From positions 1 through 64,000 of the forward strand of contig USGT01000002.1 in the NCBI GenBank assembly GCA_900554335.1: 64,000 bases of DNA. Reading direction: 5' to 3'. This stretch comes from an uncultured Oscillospiraceae bacterium. Lineage in GTDB: Bacteria > Bacillota > Clostridia > Oscillospirales > Acutalibacteraceae. A program made the position numbers and the translations under genes. The stretch's first letter is position 1. Every line of letters starts with the position of its first letter. Of this stretch, positions 35,874 to 44,736 are shown one piece after another. The notes under the pieces are model-generated. The model ran no database searches. It saw only the letters and a list, made by a program, of their open reading frames with translations, and was not told where the DNA came from.

Positions 35874-36090
35874 TATGAAATGTTAAAAAGAGGAAGCAAT
35901 TTTAACTAAAAAGGCCGTAGTAATGAATTTTTTAGCAATGCCCTGCATTTAAGATATAATGTGTCTTTTATGAATGGCGAAACTGAAAACGGGAAATTTA
36001 GAATAAAAGCTTCTGATATTTTAAAAAAATAGTTTAATATAAATGGGAATATACCTCCGGTTAATCCATAGCCGGGGATGATTTTTTTTC
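35874..36090 (+). ncRNA. Candidate leader RNA or small RNA, or remnant gene
   Basis: A transcript from the 35839 promoter would run about 215 bases to a hairpin: CTCCGG pairs with CCGGGG at about 36055-36080, then ATGA and eight T. Inside, one frame reads without stop for 40 codons and ends MNGETENGKFRIKASDILKK before a TAG near 36032, but it has no ribosome site. It may be a truncated gene. It could equally be an attenuated leader of the leucine-rich-repeat gene. No known riboswitch was recognised. Confidence 0.3.
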
Positions 36091-36142
36091 GTGCTTTTAA
36101 TTTTAAAAAATTCAATATATATAAAAAATGGAGGAATTTTTA

Positions 36143-37876
36143 GTGAAAAAGATTATCAAAAAAGTAACAGCTACCACCCTTTCTGCGGCTGGAATCCTTT
36201 TTGCTGTGCCATCGGCATTTTGTTCTGGGAATGAACCTGGAAGCTTGAATTTGGCGGCAGAAGGCGCTGGAAGACCGCAAGGAAGAAACCTTCGCGCTTT
36301 TCACATGTTGACTGTTGGAAAATATTTTGAAAGCCCTAGTGATTTTATTAAATTGGCACAAGTAAGTAAGGAATATAGGGGCTTACCGGAAACATATAAA
36401 TATAACCCTATTAAATATGATCCTAATTTGTTCCCTAATGCGCAAACTTTGCACATTAAATGTAACGAAGGAAAATTCGAAACAACATTTCCTAATAAAA
36501 AAATTAAAAGATTGGTTTATTTTCCTGGATCTTTTAGTAGTTATCAATTTTGGCAGATCTTAAGAGAAAATGGTTTAATTAAAAGCATGCATGGTGATAA
36601 AGTAGAATATAATTGGGAGCGCACATTAACGCTTCTCGAAAAAAATAGCCCTATTCATGGCTGCAAGGTTACGTTTACATCTAATGATGGAAAAGAAATA
36701 GTATTTGAGTTTGTTCCAATGGCATTTGAATCGAAAGTCGGTACTGTTAGAAGTTATAATGACTTTTTGAAATGCTGCGACATAAGAGAAAATATGGAAC
36801 CAAATCCTATTATAAAAAAATCAGATTACTATGAAGCAAAAAGTATTGCTCCTTATGGAAATTTAAGAGTCGTGGGAGCAAATGCTTTTAGCAAATTTAA
36901 GTCTTTAAAAAATGTTATTCTTCCTTCTAGTGTTAAAAGTATAAGACACGGAGCTTTTAGTAATTGCGTGGCGCTGGAAGATATTACTCTTTCTAAAAAC
37001 CTAGAAAGTATCGACGAAGGAGTATTTAATAATTGCTTGTCTTTGGAAAAAATTAATATTCCTTCTTCTGTTACAGAAATTGAAGATGGAGCTTTTTGCG
37101 ATTGCCGCGCATTAAAAAGCATTAATATTCCTGGATCTATTAAAGAAATAAATAAGGGTACTTTTCAAAAATGTTACTCTTTAGAAAGTGTTGCCTTACC
37201 AAATTCTGTTAAGCGTATCGGGAAACAGGCGTTTACTAGTTGCACATCACTCAAAAGCATTGAAATTCCAGATTCTGTTACAAGCATAGAAGAAAGAGTA
37301 TTTTCAAATTGCCCTCAATTAACAAGTGTTACTTTGCCAAATAGCATTGAAAAAATACATACAGGAACTTTTCATAATTGTAAATCACTAAAAAATATTA
37401 ATATCCCAGATAGTGTTAAAAAAATAGGAGCACTGGCATTTTGTGGATGCACTAGTTTAGGCAATATTAACATCCCCGGAGGGGTTACAAGCATAGGATG
37501 TAGCGCTTTTGAAAGATGCAAAGGTATCGAAAGTATTACTTTCCCAGATTCTATTACAAACATAGGATGTAACGCTTTTTTACAGTGCGAAGGGTTAAAG
37601 CAAATTAAACTTTCTAATTCTATTATCAAAATAGAAGACAGAAGTTTCAAAAATTGCGTAAGTTTGAGTAACGTAGTTATTCCTGATAGTGTTAGGATCA
37701 TAGGAGAAGAAGCTTTCGCAGGGTGCAAAAATTTAGAAAATGTTGTTATTCCTTTGTCTGTTGTGAGCATAGCAAGAAACGCTTTTAATGGATGCCCAAG
37801 ATCAGTTAATATAGAATTTAACGGCGTAACCTACCACGGCGTAGAAGAATTTTTCAGAGCTTTTGAAAGAAGCTAA
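36143..37876 (+). CDS. Secreted BspA-like leucine-rich-repeat protein
   Basis: GTG 36143 follows GGAGGAA; an in-frame ATG five codons upstream overlaps that site. A signal peptide (KKVTATTLSAAGILFAVPSA, cleavage near residue 27) precedes a region of about 200 residues of unknown fold. Fourteen BspA/LRR_5 repeats of 23 residues follow (about 240-560), each of the form IPxSVxxIxxxAFxxCxSLxxI. The short C-terminal cap is FFRAFERS. Such repeats in gut and oral bacteria mediate adhesion. There is no LPxTG sorting motif. About 577 residues. Confidence 0.88.
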   Translation: MKKIIKKVTATTLSAAGILFAVPSAFCSGNEPGSLNLAAEGAGRPQGRNLRAFHMLTVGKYFESPSDFIKLAQVSKEYRGLPETYKYNPIKYDPNLFPNAQTLHIKCNEGKFETTFPNKKIKRLVYFPGSFSSYQFWQILRENGLIKSMHGDKVEYNWERTLTLLEKNSPIHGCKVTFTSNDGKEIVFEFVPMAFESKVGTVRSYNDFLKCCDIRENMEPNPIIKKSDYYEAKSIAPYGNLRVVGANAFSKFKSLKNVILPSSVKSIRHGAFSNCVALEDITLSKNLESIDEGVFNNCLSLEKINIPSSVTEIEDGAFCDCRALKSINIPGSIKEINKGTFQKCYSLESVALPNSVKRIGKQAFTSCTSLKSIEIPDSVTSIEERVFSNCPQLTSVTLPNSIEKIHTGTFHNCKSLKNINIPDSVKKIGALAFCGCTSLGNINIPGGVTSIGCSAFERCKGIESITFPDSITNIGCNAFLQCEGLKQIKLSNSIIKIEDRSFKNCVSLSNVVIPDSVRIIGEEAFAGCKNLENVVIPLSVVSIARNAFNGCPRSVNIEFNGVTYHGVEEFFRAFERS

Positions 37877-37900
37877 GTAATTTGCACAGAAATAAATTAT

Positions 37901-37928
37901 CCTCCGGTTTTTTCCGGAGGAATTTTTT
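37901..37928 (+). terminator. Terminator between the LRR gene and the leader-peptide cluster
   Basis: CCTCCGG (37901-37907) pairs perfectly with CCGGAGG (37914-37920), then AA and seven T. It can also fold on the minus strand, with a weaker T-run after it, so it may serve the converging peptide genes too. Confidence 0.9.
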
Positions 37929-37938
37929 TACCGCTATT

Positions 37939-38364
37939 TTATTTTTTTAGATGTTTGTCTTTGAGCCATTTCACGCCTTTTTTCGATTCGTCAAAAATCA
38001 TCTTTCCGGCAATTCCCGTGGCAATTAAAGCCACAGCCATAGAAGTGTATGCAAGCGCTGAACCTAGTTCAGTTGCATTTTCATTTGCGTTTGAAAAACT
38101 TTTTGCAATGTTTTTAAAAACGTTTTTTGTGCCGCTAACTACGGATCCGCCGGAAATTTCTCTTAAGTCATCGTCAGAAAGTTCAGTTGTGTTTTTGTCA
38201 ACCATTTTGTTTATTATTTGAGAAATTATGTCAATTTCTTCCAAAGAAAGCTCGAGGCCTTTTTCAGCAAATGCTTCTTTAACTTCTTCAGTAGTTTGCA
38301 TGTCAAGAATCTCATTTACGAAGTCTTCATCTCTCATAACTTCCATTATTTGATGCTTATCCAT
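37939..38364 (-). CDS. Double-glycine leader peptide precursor 1 (Nif11/NHLP-like)
   Basis: 141 residues: a 73-residue acidic helical leader ending LSDDDLREISGG, then a 68-residue C-terminal part. The leader shows TTEEVKEAFAEKGLELSLEE, typical of Nif11-related leaders (TIGR03798-like), and the GG marks cleavage by a C39 peptidase. The C-part has Asn/Ser-rich and hydrophobic segments (ALAYTSMAVALIATGIAG) and a basic tail (KGVKWLKDKHLKK). It has no Cys, so thioether chemistry is excluded. Third gene of the trio, 12 bases after the second. Partner exporter is probably at 58958-63896. A toxin or signal role is inference. Confidence 0.85.
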   Translation of the reverse strand: MDKHQIMEVMRDEDFVNEILDMQTTEEVKEAFAEKGLELSLEEIDIISQIINKMVDKNTTELSDDDLREISGGSVVSGTKNVFKNIAKSFSNANENATELGSALAYTSMAVALIATGIAGKMIFDESKKGVKWLKDKHLKK

Positions 38365-38376
38365 TTAAAATTCCCC

Positions 38377-38763
38377 CTATTTCTTTATTTTTCTTATTAT
38401 TGCGTCTGCTAATTTCCCGCCTGCGTTAAAGAACAATTTTTTTGCGCTTGCAAAAGTTGCATAAGCAACCATTCCAATTGCTACCCCTGCTGCAACCATT
38501 GCCATTTCTTCAAGACGTTCATTCCTCACTTTGACAGTCTCTACTCCACCTACGATTTTTTGCAAATCTTCTTCCGAAAGCTCGCCCGATTCACTTTCAG
38601 CAACTTTTTTAATCGTGGAAATTACTACTTTTGATTCCTCCAAAGAAAGATCAATTCCTTTGGCTTTAAAAGCTTTTTTAATTTCCTCGGGCGACTGCAC
38701 ATCCATTATGCTCTCGGCAAATTTTATGTCTTTCATTGCTTCTGAAATTTCTTCTTTTTTCAC
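38377..38763 (-). CDS. Double-glycine leader peptide precursor 2 (Nif11/NHLP-like)
   Basis: 128 residues: a 73-residue leader ending LSEEDLQKIVGG, then a 55-residue C-part. The leader aligns without gaps to the neighbours (SPEEIKKAFKAKGIDLSLEE). The C-part has the glycine-zipper-like helix MAMVAAGVAIGMVAYATFAS and a basic end (KLADAIIRKIKK), a look shared with two-peptide or membrane-active bacteriocins. There is no Cys. The GTG start has GGGGGA about ten bases before it. No modification enzyme lies nearby. Function inferred from leader type and from the exporter elsewhere in the window. Confidence 0.85.
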   Translation of the reverse strand: MKKEEISEAMKDIKFAESIMDVQSPEEIKKAFKAKGIDLSLEESKVVISTIKKVAESESGELSEEDLQKIVGGVETVKVRNERLEEMAMVAAGVAIGMVAYATFASAKKLFFNAGGKLADAIIRKIKK

Positions 38764-38908
38764 TGTAGTAAATCCCCCTTGTATTTAATATCTTAATTAT
38801 CAAATATTATTGATTCTCTTTACTTTTAAAATTTTTTATTTTTGAAATCACGGCCTAGGCTTTTTCGAAGAAAGGTCGCTTTTTTATGTTTTTTAATCTT
38901 TTTGGATG

Positions 38909-39235
38909 CTATTTTTTTAGAATTTGATACACTTGATTGAGTGATAAAGCTGCTATGGTTGTGCCCAGCGCTGCAGCCATGGCTAAAGAAATTTTTTGAA
39001 CTGTAGTTAATTTCATTCCGCCTGCTATTTCTTTGAGCTCTTCTTCTGAAAGCTCGGTTGAGCCTTTGTTAACCATTTTTTCTATGGTGGAAATTATAGC
39101 TTGCGCTTCATCCAAAGAAATTTCAACGTCTTTTTTAGCAAAAGCGTTTTTTACTTCCTCAGGAGATTTCATGTCGATAATACTTCTTACGAAAGTTTCA
39201 TCTTTAACCGCTTCAGTGATTCTTTCAGTCTCCAT
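38909..39235 (-). CDS. Double-glycine leader peptide precursor 3 (Nif11/NHLP-like)
   Basis: 108 residues: a 73-residue leader ending LSEEELKEIAGG, then a 35-residue C-part (LTTVQKISLAMAAALG, then TTIAALSLNQVYQILKK). It is the shortest and most peptide-like product, essentially one hydrophobic helix. No Cys. ATG 39235 is chosen because AGGTGG lies eight bases upstream; an in-frame GTG four codons earlier overlaps that site. It is the first gene of the trio, directly behind a consensus promoter. The 145-base gap to the next gene may contain another start, not identified. Confidence 0.85.
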   Translation of the reverse strand: METERITEAVKDETFVRSIIDMKSPEEVKNAFAKKDVEISLDEAQAIISTIEKMVNKGSTELSEEELKEIAGGMKLTTVQKISLAMAAALGTTIAALSLNQVYQILKK

Positions 39236-39283
39236 GTTCAATGCCACCTTCCCCCAATTTTATATTCTGGATTATATTTCTAG

Positions 39284-39312
39284 ATTATATACACAGTAAA
39301 GCTGAATGTCAA
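39284..39312 (-). promoter_or_regulatory. Promoter of the leader-peptide trio
   Basis: Minus-strand TTGACA (39307-39312), 17-base spacer, TATAAT (39284-39289). Both hexamers are perfect, about 49 bases before the ATG of peptide 3. Strong and constitutive by look; no operator repeat is obvious. Confidence 0.88.
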
Positions 39313-39384
39313 TACCTTTATTTTATAAATTTATGATAAATTAATGCTTCATGACATACAAGTGGTAAATTTTACAATTTTTAA

Positions 39385-42300
39385 CTAAAAAAACGAAATT
39401 TGGTTGCTTTGCGGCAAATCTTTTAAAACCCCTGCTGTTTGAAGAGTTTCTATAACCGCTTTCGTTACTTTTGAGCGAAGCTGAATGTCGTCAACCGAGA
39501 TGTATTTCCCTTCAGCTCTTGAATCCACAAGGCTCTGCGCGGCTGATTCGCCTACTCCTGAGAGCGACGAGAAAGGAAGCCTTATTTTTCCGTCTTCCAT
39601 CAAAAATTTATACGAATCAGATTTATAAAGGTCCACGGGCAGGATTTCAACGCCCCTTGCAAGCATTTCGTTAACAATTTGGAATGTTGAAAAAGCACTT
39701 TGTTCTTTTGCGCTGGCTTCCTTTCCTTTCGCGGTGATTTCGGCCATTTTTTTCTTCAGGGCGCTTCTGCCTTTTATAACGGTTAAACCGTCGAAATCTT
39801 CGCCACGAGCGGTGAAATATGCTGCGTAATATTCCGCAGGTTTGTGAACTTTATACCACCCGAGCCTTAAAGTTGCTATCATGTAAGCCGCAGCGTGAGC
39901 TTTCGGGAACATGTATTTAATTTTCATGCATGAAGAAATGTACCATTCCGGCACGCCGTGCTCACGCATTGCTTTGAGGTGTTCAGGGGTTAAAAGTTTA
40001 GTCGCTTTGCCTTTTCTCACGATTTCCATGATGCTAAACGCAGTTTTCGGGTCCATGCCTTTGTGCATTAAATAAACCATTATGTTGTCTCTCGTTCCGA
40101 TAACTTCCGAAATTGTGCATATTCCTTTTTTTATTAAATCGTGCGCATTGCCGTTCCAAACGTCTGTTCCGTGGGAAAGGCCTGAAATCTGGAGTAAGTC
40201 CGAAAACGTGGTTGGCTTGCACTCAATTAGCATCTGTCTTACGAAATTCGTTCCTACTTCCGGCAGTGAGAACGTCCCAGTGTGGGAATCAATGTCAACG
40301 GGTTTCACGCCCAGGGCTTTGGTTGAAGTGAAGAGCGAAATTACTTCTTTGTCGTTCATTGGAACATCAGTCACTTTGATGCCGGTGTAATCTTCGAGAT
40401 ATTTATAAATCGTCGGAACATCGTGCCCGAGCTCGTCGAGCTTACAGATCGTGTCGTGAATAGCGTGGAAGTCGAAGTGCGTGGTTATATTGTCGGATTT
40501 TTGGTCGTTTGCAGGCCTTTGAACCGGGCAGAAGTCGTAGATTTCTTTTCCTTTCGGAACAACAACCATTCCGCCTGGGTGCTGGCCTGTCGTGCGTTTA
40601 ACGCCTGTGCAGCCGTTTGCAAGCCTCATCATTTCGGCTTTTTTAAGGGTTATTCCGCGCTCTTCAGCGTATTTTTTAGTGAAGCCTATTCCCGTTTTGG
40701 TTGCAACCGTGCCGATTGTTCCTGCTTTGAAAACGTTGTCTTTCCCGAAGATTGTTTCGGTGTATCTGTGGGCTCTTGATTGATATTCGCCCGAGAAGTT
40801 AAGGTCTATATCAGGCGTTTTGTCGCCGTCAAAACCAAGGAACGTTTCAAAAGGAATATCGTGCCCGTCTTGAAGGTAATTAGTGCCGCATTTCGGGCAT
40901 TTTTTAGGCGGTAAATCAAAGCCTGAGCCGTAGCTTCCGTCGGTTATGAATTCCGAGTTTTTGCATTTTGGGCACAAATAGTGCGGGACTAGCGGGTTAA
41001 CTTCCGAGATACCGGAAATCGTTGCCACGAATGAAGAACCTACCGAACCCCTCGAGCCAACTAGGTAGCCGTGCTTTTCGGAATCTGCAACGAGTTTTTG
41101 AGCAACCATGTAAAGCACCGAGAAACCGTGTTTCGTGATTGAGCCGAGTTCTTTTTCAAGCCTTTTTGCCACTATTTCGGGCAGTGGGTCGCCGTATTTT
41201 TCTTTTGCTCTGGTCATTGTTATGCTGATGAGTTCATCTTGAGCGCCTTCGATAAACGGCGGGAAAACCCCAGGAGGAATCGGGGAAATCTCTTCGATGC
41301 TCTCGGCGATTTTGTTGGTGTTTTCAACCACAATTTCATAGGCTTTCTCTTTTTCAAGATAAGAAAATTCTTCGAGCATTTCGGCAGTAGTTCTGAAATA
41401 AAGCGGTGCTTGATTGTCAGCGTCGTCGTAGCCCTGGCCTGCCTGCAGGATTTTCCTGTATTCCGCATGGTGTGGGTCCATGAAGTGAACGTCGCACGTG
41501 GCAACGACGGGAATATTCAGTTCCTCGCCGAGTTTAATCACGGTTTTGTTGAATTCTTCGAGGTCTTTGCGGGAATTAACCATGCCTTCTCTGAGCATGA
41601 ATTCATTGTTCCCCAGCGGCTGAACCTCGAGGTAATCATAAAATTTCGCAATTTCCAGAAGGTCGTTCCAAGGTCTGCCCGCAACGATAGCTCTGAAAAG
41701 CTCCCCTGCCTCGCAAGCGCTGCCAATTATCAATCCTTCCCTAAGTTTAATAAGCTCGCTTTTGGGAATCCTTGGCTTTTTGTAAAAGTATTTAAGGTGC
41801 GCGAAAGAAATGAGCTTGTAAAGATTTTTAAGCCCGGTTTGGTTTTTCACGAGGATTATCATGTGGTAAGAATAGGCTTTTTTAGCGTCGGTTGAAGAAA
41901 GTGCCGTGTTAATTTCTGAGATATTCGTGATGCTTTTGTCTTTCACGGCAATGTCTATCAAAGCAATGAAAATATGCGCCAAAGCCTTTGCGTCGTCGCA
42001 GGCTCTGTGGTGGTTAAATTCCGGGATTTTCAAAAATTTTGCTACTGTGTCGAGTTTGTAATTTTTAATGCTCATTATCAGCGCGCGGCTCAGCGGAACA
42101 GTGTCGATGTAAGTAAAATCGAAATTTATGCCGTATTTTTCAGCAGTTGCTTTTATGAAAGAAACGTCGAAATTAGCATTGTGAGCCACCAAAACTGGGT
42201 TTTCGCCGCAGAATTCCATGAACTTTTCAAGCGCTTCTTTTTCTTCGGGCGCGCCTGCAAGCATTTCGTTCGTTATGCCTGTGAGTTCGGTCGTTTTTTC

Positions 42301-43680
42301 CGAAATCGTCATTTTAGGGTCAACAAAGAGCGAAAATTCATCGAGAATTTCCTTGTTTTTAACTCTAAATGCACCGATTTCAATTATTTTATCTTGCTTT
42401 GCGTTAAGGCCGGTGGTTTCAAGGTCGAAGCAAATAAATTCATCTTCGAAAACGCGCTCGTCCTTTCCCGTCACGATTGGAAGCATGTCATTGACGAAAT
42501 AAGCTTCGGTTCCATAAAGAATTTTTATTTTATTTTCGCTTGATTTGTTAATTTTGTTCGCGCAGTTCATCGCTTCGGGGTAAGCCTGGGCTACGCCGTG
42601 GTCGGTTATTGCAATGGCGCTGTGGCCCCAAGAATGCGCCCTTTCAATGAGTTCGGTTGCGCTTGTCATGCCGTCCATAGAAGACATATTCGTGTGAAGG
42701 TGAAGTTCCACCCTTTTTTTCGGGGCGTTGTCAGCGATTTCATATTTGCTAACAATGTTTATGCTTCTTGGCCTTAGAATAATTTCTTTTTCGTAGGTGT
42801 CTTCCGAAAGCTCGCCTCTTACCAAAGCTGTCATGCCGGGTTTTAACTTTTCTAGGTAAGAAGCCAGGTTTTTGTTTTCGATTATTTTTAGTATTATCGA
42901 GCTTGTGTAATCGGTTATGTAAATTGAGCAAATTATTTTTTGGTTGTCTTTTGTTGCTCTGCTGTCAATGAAAAAAATGTCGCCCCAAACTATTGCAGAT
43001 TTCATCTGGGAATCTATTTCACGAATTGGCGTGATTTGCCCTGAAATTTTGTTGCCGTAAATCACTTTTGAGGTTTCAAGGCAAACTTCAGGGGTGTATT
43101 CCCCGCTTTTTCTTATTTCTATTTTTTTGGTTTCGATTTCAATTTTTTCTTCTTTTGGCTTTTCTTTCGGCGCTGGAGCGTAGTTAGTTATGGCTTCTTT
43201 TGCCTTTTTGTTTTCGGTTTCAATGAACTGAGTTTTTATTTCTTTCCCAAACTTTTTTGAAAGGCACGCCGAGATTTTTTTGTCGATTCCTTTGATCGTA
43301 AGCAAGGCTTTGCCTTTGCCGCACAGGGTGATTTTTGCAGTGCTGCCAACTATTTCCGCGGAAAAGTTTTTAAGAGCCTTTAAAGCTGAAGGGAAGTCTT
43401 TTGCGCAATCTTCGATTAATTTTTGAAGGCTCGGGTCTTCGAGTTTATCTTTCTTAATTTGATTTATGGTTATTTCTTTTAATCCAAGCTGGGAATTAAG
43501 CAGAGTGCTTTCGGCTTTTTTTATGTTTTCGGGAATCAATTTTTCAGGCGAGGATAGGTTAATGGTTAGTTGCAGTTTAAGCTTGTCCACCCTTAAAGAT
43601 TCAACGGTGGAATCAAGGATGGACTTGTCTAAACCAATATGAATGTGTTTTTCAAATAGATTTTCAAATGTCGTTTTCAA
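39385..43680 (-). CDS. polC: DNA polymerase III alpha subunit, PolC type
   Basis: This is the replicative polymerase of Firmicutes. The 1,431 residues run: N-terminal domains, OB fold (about 215-310), PHP domain (HLHTNMSSMDGMTSATELI, about 328 on), an inserted DEDD proofreading exonuclease (FDLETTGLNAKQDKIIEIGAF), the second PHP part, then the polymerase core with zinc-ribbon CPKCKNSEF and CPKCGTNY, and the catalytic TPDIDLNFSGEYQ. The start is TTG. It follows ispG on the same strand, as in many Clostridia. Confidence 0.97.
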   Translation of the reverse strand: MKTTFENLFEKHIHIGLDKSILDSTVESLRVDKLKLQLTINLSSPEKLIPENIKKAESTLLNSQLGLKEITINQIKKDKLEDPSLQKLIEDCAKDFPSALKALKNFSAEIVGSTAKITLCGKGKALLTIKGIDKKISACLSKKFGKEIKTQFIETENKKAKEAITNYAPAPKEKPKEEKIEIETKKIEIRKSGEYTPEVCLETSKVIYGNKISGQITPIREIDSQMKSAIVWGDIFFIDSRATKDNQKIICSIYITDYTSSIILKIIENKNLASYLEKLKPGMTALVRGELSEDTYEKEIILRPRSINIVSKYEIADNAPKKRVELHLHTNMSSMDGMTSATELIERAHSWGHSAIAITDHGVAQAYPEAMNCANKINKSSENKIKILYGTEAYFVNDMLPIVTGKDERVFEDEFICFDLETTGLNAKQDKIIEIGAFRVKNKEILDEFSLFVDPKMTISEKTTELTGITNEMLAGAPEEKEALEKFMEFCGENPVLVAHNANFDVSFIKATAEKYGINFDFTYIDTVPLSRALIMSIKNYKLDTVAKFLKIPEFNHHRACDDAKALAHIFIALIDIAVKDKSITNISEINTALSSTDAKKAYSYHMIILVKNQTGLKNLYKLISFAHLKYFYKKPRIPKSELIKLREGLIIGSACEAGELFRAIVAGRPWNDLLEIAKFYDYLEVQPLGNNEFMLREGMVNSRKDLEEFNKTVIKLGEELNIPVVATCDVHFMDPHHAEYRKILQAGQGYDDADNQAPLYFRTTAEMLEEFSYLEKEKAYEIVVENTNKIAESIEEISPIPPGVFPPFIEGAQDELISITMTRAKEKYGDPLPEIVAKRLEKELGSITKHGFSVLYMVAQKLVADSEKHGYLVGSRGSVGSSFVATISGISEVNPLVPHYLCPKCKNSEFITDGSYGSGFDLPPKKCPKCGTNYLQDGHDIPFETFLGFDGDKTPDIDLNFSGEYQSRAHRYTETIFGKDNVFKAGTIGTVATKTGIGFTKKYAEERGITLKKAEMMRLANGCTGVKRTTGQHPGGMVVVPKGKEIYDFCPVQRPANDQKSDNITTHFDFHAIHDTICKLDELGHDVPTIYKYLEDYTGIKVTDVPMNDKEVISLFTSTKALGVKPVDIDSHTGTFSLPEVGTNFVRQMLIECKPTTFSDLLQISGLSHGTDVWNGNAHDLIKKGICTISEVIGTRDNIMVYLMHKGMDPKTAFSIMEIVRKGKATKLLTPEHLKAMREHGVPEWYISSCMKIKYMFPKAHAAAYMIATLRLGWYKVHKPAEYYAAYFTARGEDFDGLTVIKGRSALKKKMAEITAKGKEASAKEQSAFSTFQIVNEMLARGVEILPVDLYKSDSYKFLMEDGKIRLPFSSLSGVGESAAQSLVDSRAEGKYISVDDIQLRSKVTKAVIETLQTAGVLKDLPQSNQISFF

Positions 43681-43681
43681 T

Positions 43682-44734
43682 TTAATACATTCCTTTTTGG
43701 GTTAATTGGTTCACTTCAAGGATCAGCTCGCTTAGCAAATCTTCTTCTTTAACGGTTTTAATAACCTTGCCTTTTTTGAATATAACTCCCATGCCGTCTG
43801 CTCCGGCAATTCCGATGTCGGCGTCTTTTGCTTCGCCTGGGCCGTTAACCACGCAGCCCATTATGGCAATCTTCAGGTCGCTATTGTTATTTTCGAGGGC
43901 TTTTTCGGCCTCTTTTGCGAGTTTAATCAAGTTTATGCGGGTTCTTCCGCAAGTTGGGCAAGAAACAAAGCTTATTCCCTTTCTAAGGCCCAGTGATTTA
44001 AGGATATCAATGCCGCATTTTACTTCTTCAGCCGGGTCTTCTGTGAGAGAAACTCTTATCGTGTCGCCTATTCCATCAAGCAAAAGCGAGCCGATTCCTA
44101 TGGCGGATTTAATCGTGCCTATGTGTTTAGTGCCCGTTTCGGTTATGCCCAAATGAAGAGGGTAACTGCATTTTTCAGCCATGATTTTGTAAGCATCCGT
44201 GCAGATTTTAACGTCCGAAGATTTAAGCGAAACCACTATGTCGTTAAAATCAAGGCTTTCAAGGATTTTTATGTTATCCATAGCGCTTTTAACCATAGCC
44301 TCTGCGCGATTTTCGTTTTTAACGAGATATTTTTCGAGCGAACCTGCGTTAATGCCCACTCTGATTGGAATATTTCTTTCGCGGCAGGCTTTTGTGATTT
44401 CTTTCATGTGATCTTTCGGGATATTCCCCGGGTTTATTCTTATTTTATCAATTCCCGCATGAGCAGATTCCACAGCGAGCTTGTAATCAAAATGAATGTC
44501 AGCAACCAGCGGAATATCAACATTTTTTTTAATTTCACCGATTAATTTCACTGCGTTTAAATCCGGAATTGCAATCCTCAAGATATCGCACCCTGCGGCT
44601 TTAAGGCGTTTAGCTTGCAGGATGCTTTCTTCGATGTTATATGACGGAATACTGAGCATTGATTGCACGGCGATGGGGTTTTCACCGCCGATTTTTATTT
44701 TATCTATTTTTACTTCTTTTGATTTTCTTCTCAT
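43682..44734 (-). CDS. ispG: 4-hydroxy-3-methylbut-2-enyl diphosphate synthase (flavodoxin)
   Basis: IspG is the 4Fe-4S enzyme of the MEP isoprenoid pathway, acting after MEcPP is made. The cluster cysteines are in SCPTCGRTRINL and GCVVNGPGEAKDADIG. The N-terminal TIM-barrel carries VQSMLSIPSYNIEES. The enzyme needs a flavodoxin or ferredoxin donor, and a ferredoxin is encoded at 34438. ATG 44734 has AGAGG six bases upstream; the ATG two codons earlier overlaps the rseP stop. About 350 residues, normal. Confidence 0.95.
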   Translation of the reverse strand: MRRKSKEVKIDKIKIGGENPIAVQSMLSIPSYNIEESILQAKRLKAAGCDILRIAIPDLNAVKLIGEIKKNVDIPLVADIHFDYKLAVESAHAGIDKIRINPGNIPKDHMKEITKACRERNIPIRVGINAGSLEKYLVKNENRAEAMVKSAMDNIKILESLDFNDIVVSLKSSDVKICTDAYKIMAEKCSYPLHLGITETGTKHIGTIKSAIGIGSLLLDGIGDTIRVSLTEDPAEEVKCGIDILKSLGLRKGISFVSCPTCGRTRINLIKLAKEAEKALENNNSDLKIAIMGCVVNGPGEAKDADIGIAGADGMGVIFKKGKVIKTVKEEDLLSELILEVNQLTQKGMY

Positions 44735-44736
44735 TT

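Noticed and set aside
36143..37876. CRISPR-like array, prompted by the evenly spaced repeats
   Set aside because: The 69-base period corresponds to 23-residue protein repeats in one reading frame, with no constant DNA repeat between variable spacers.
37939..39235. Lanthipeptide, sactipeptide or thiopeptide precursors
   Set aside because: The parts after the double glycine contain no cysteine and no modification enzyme is encoded in the window.
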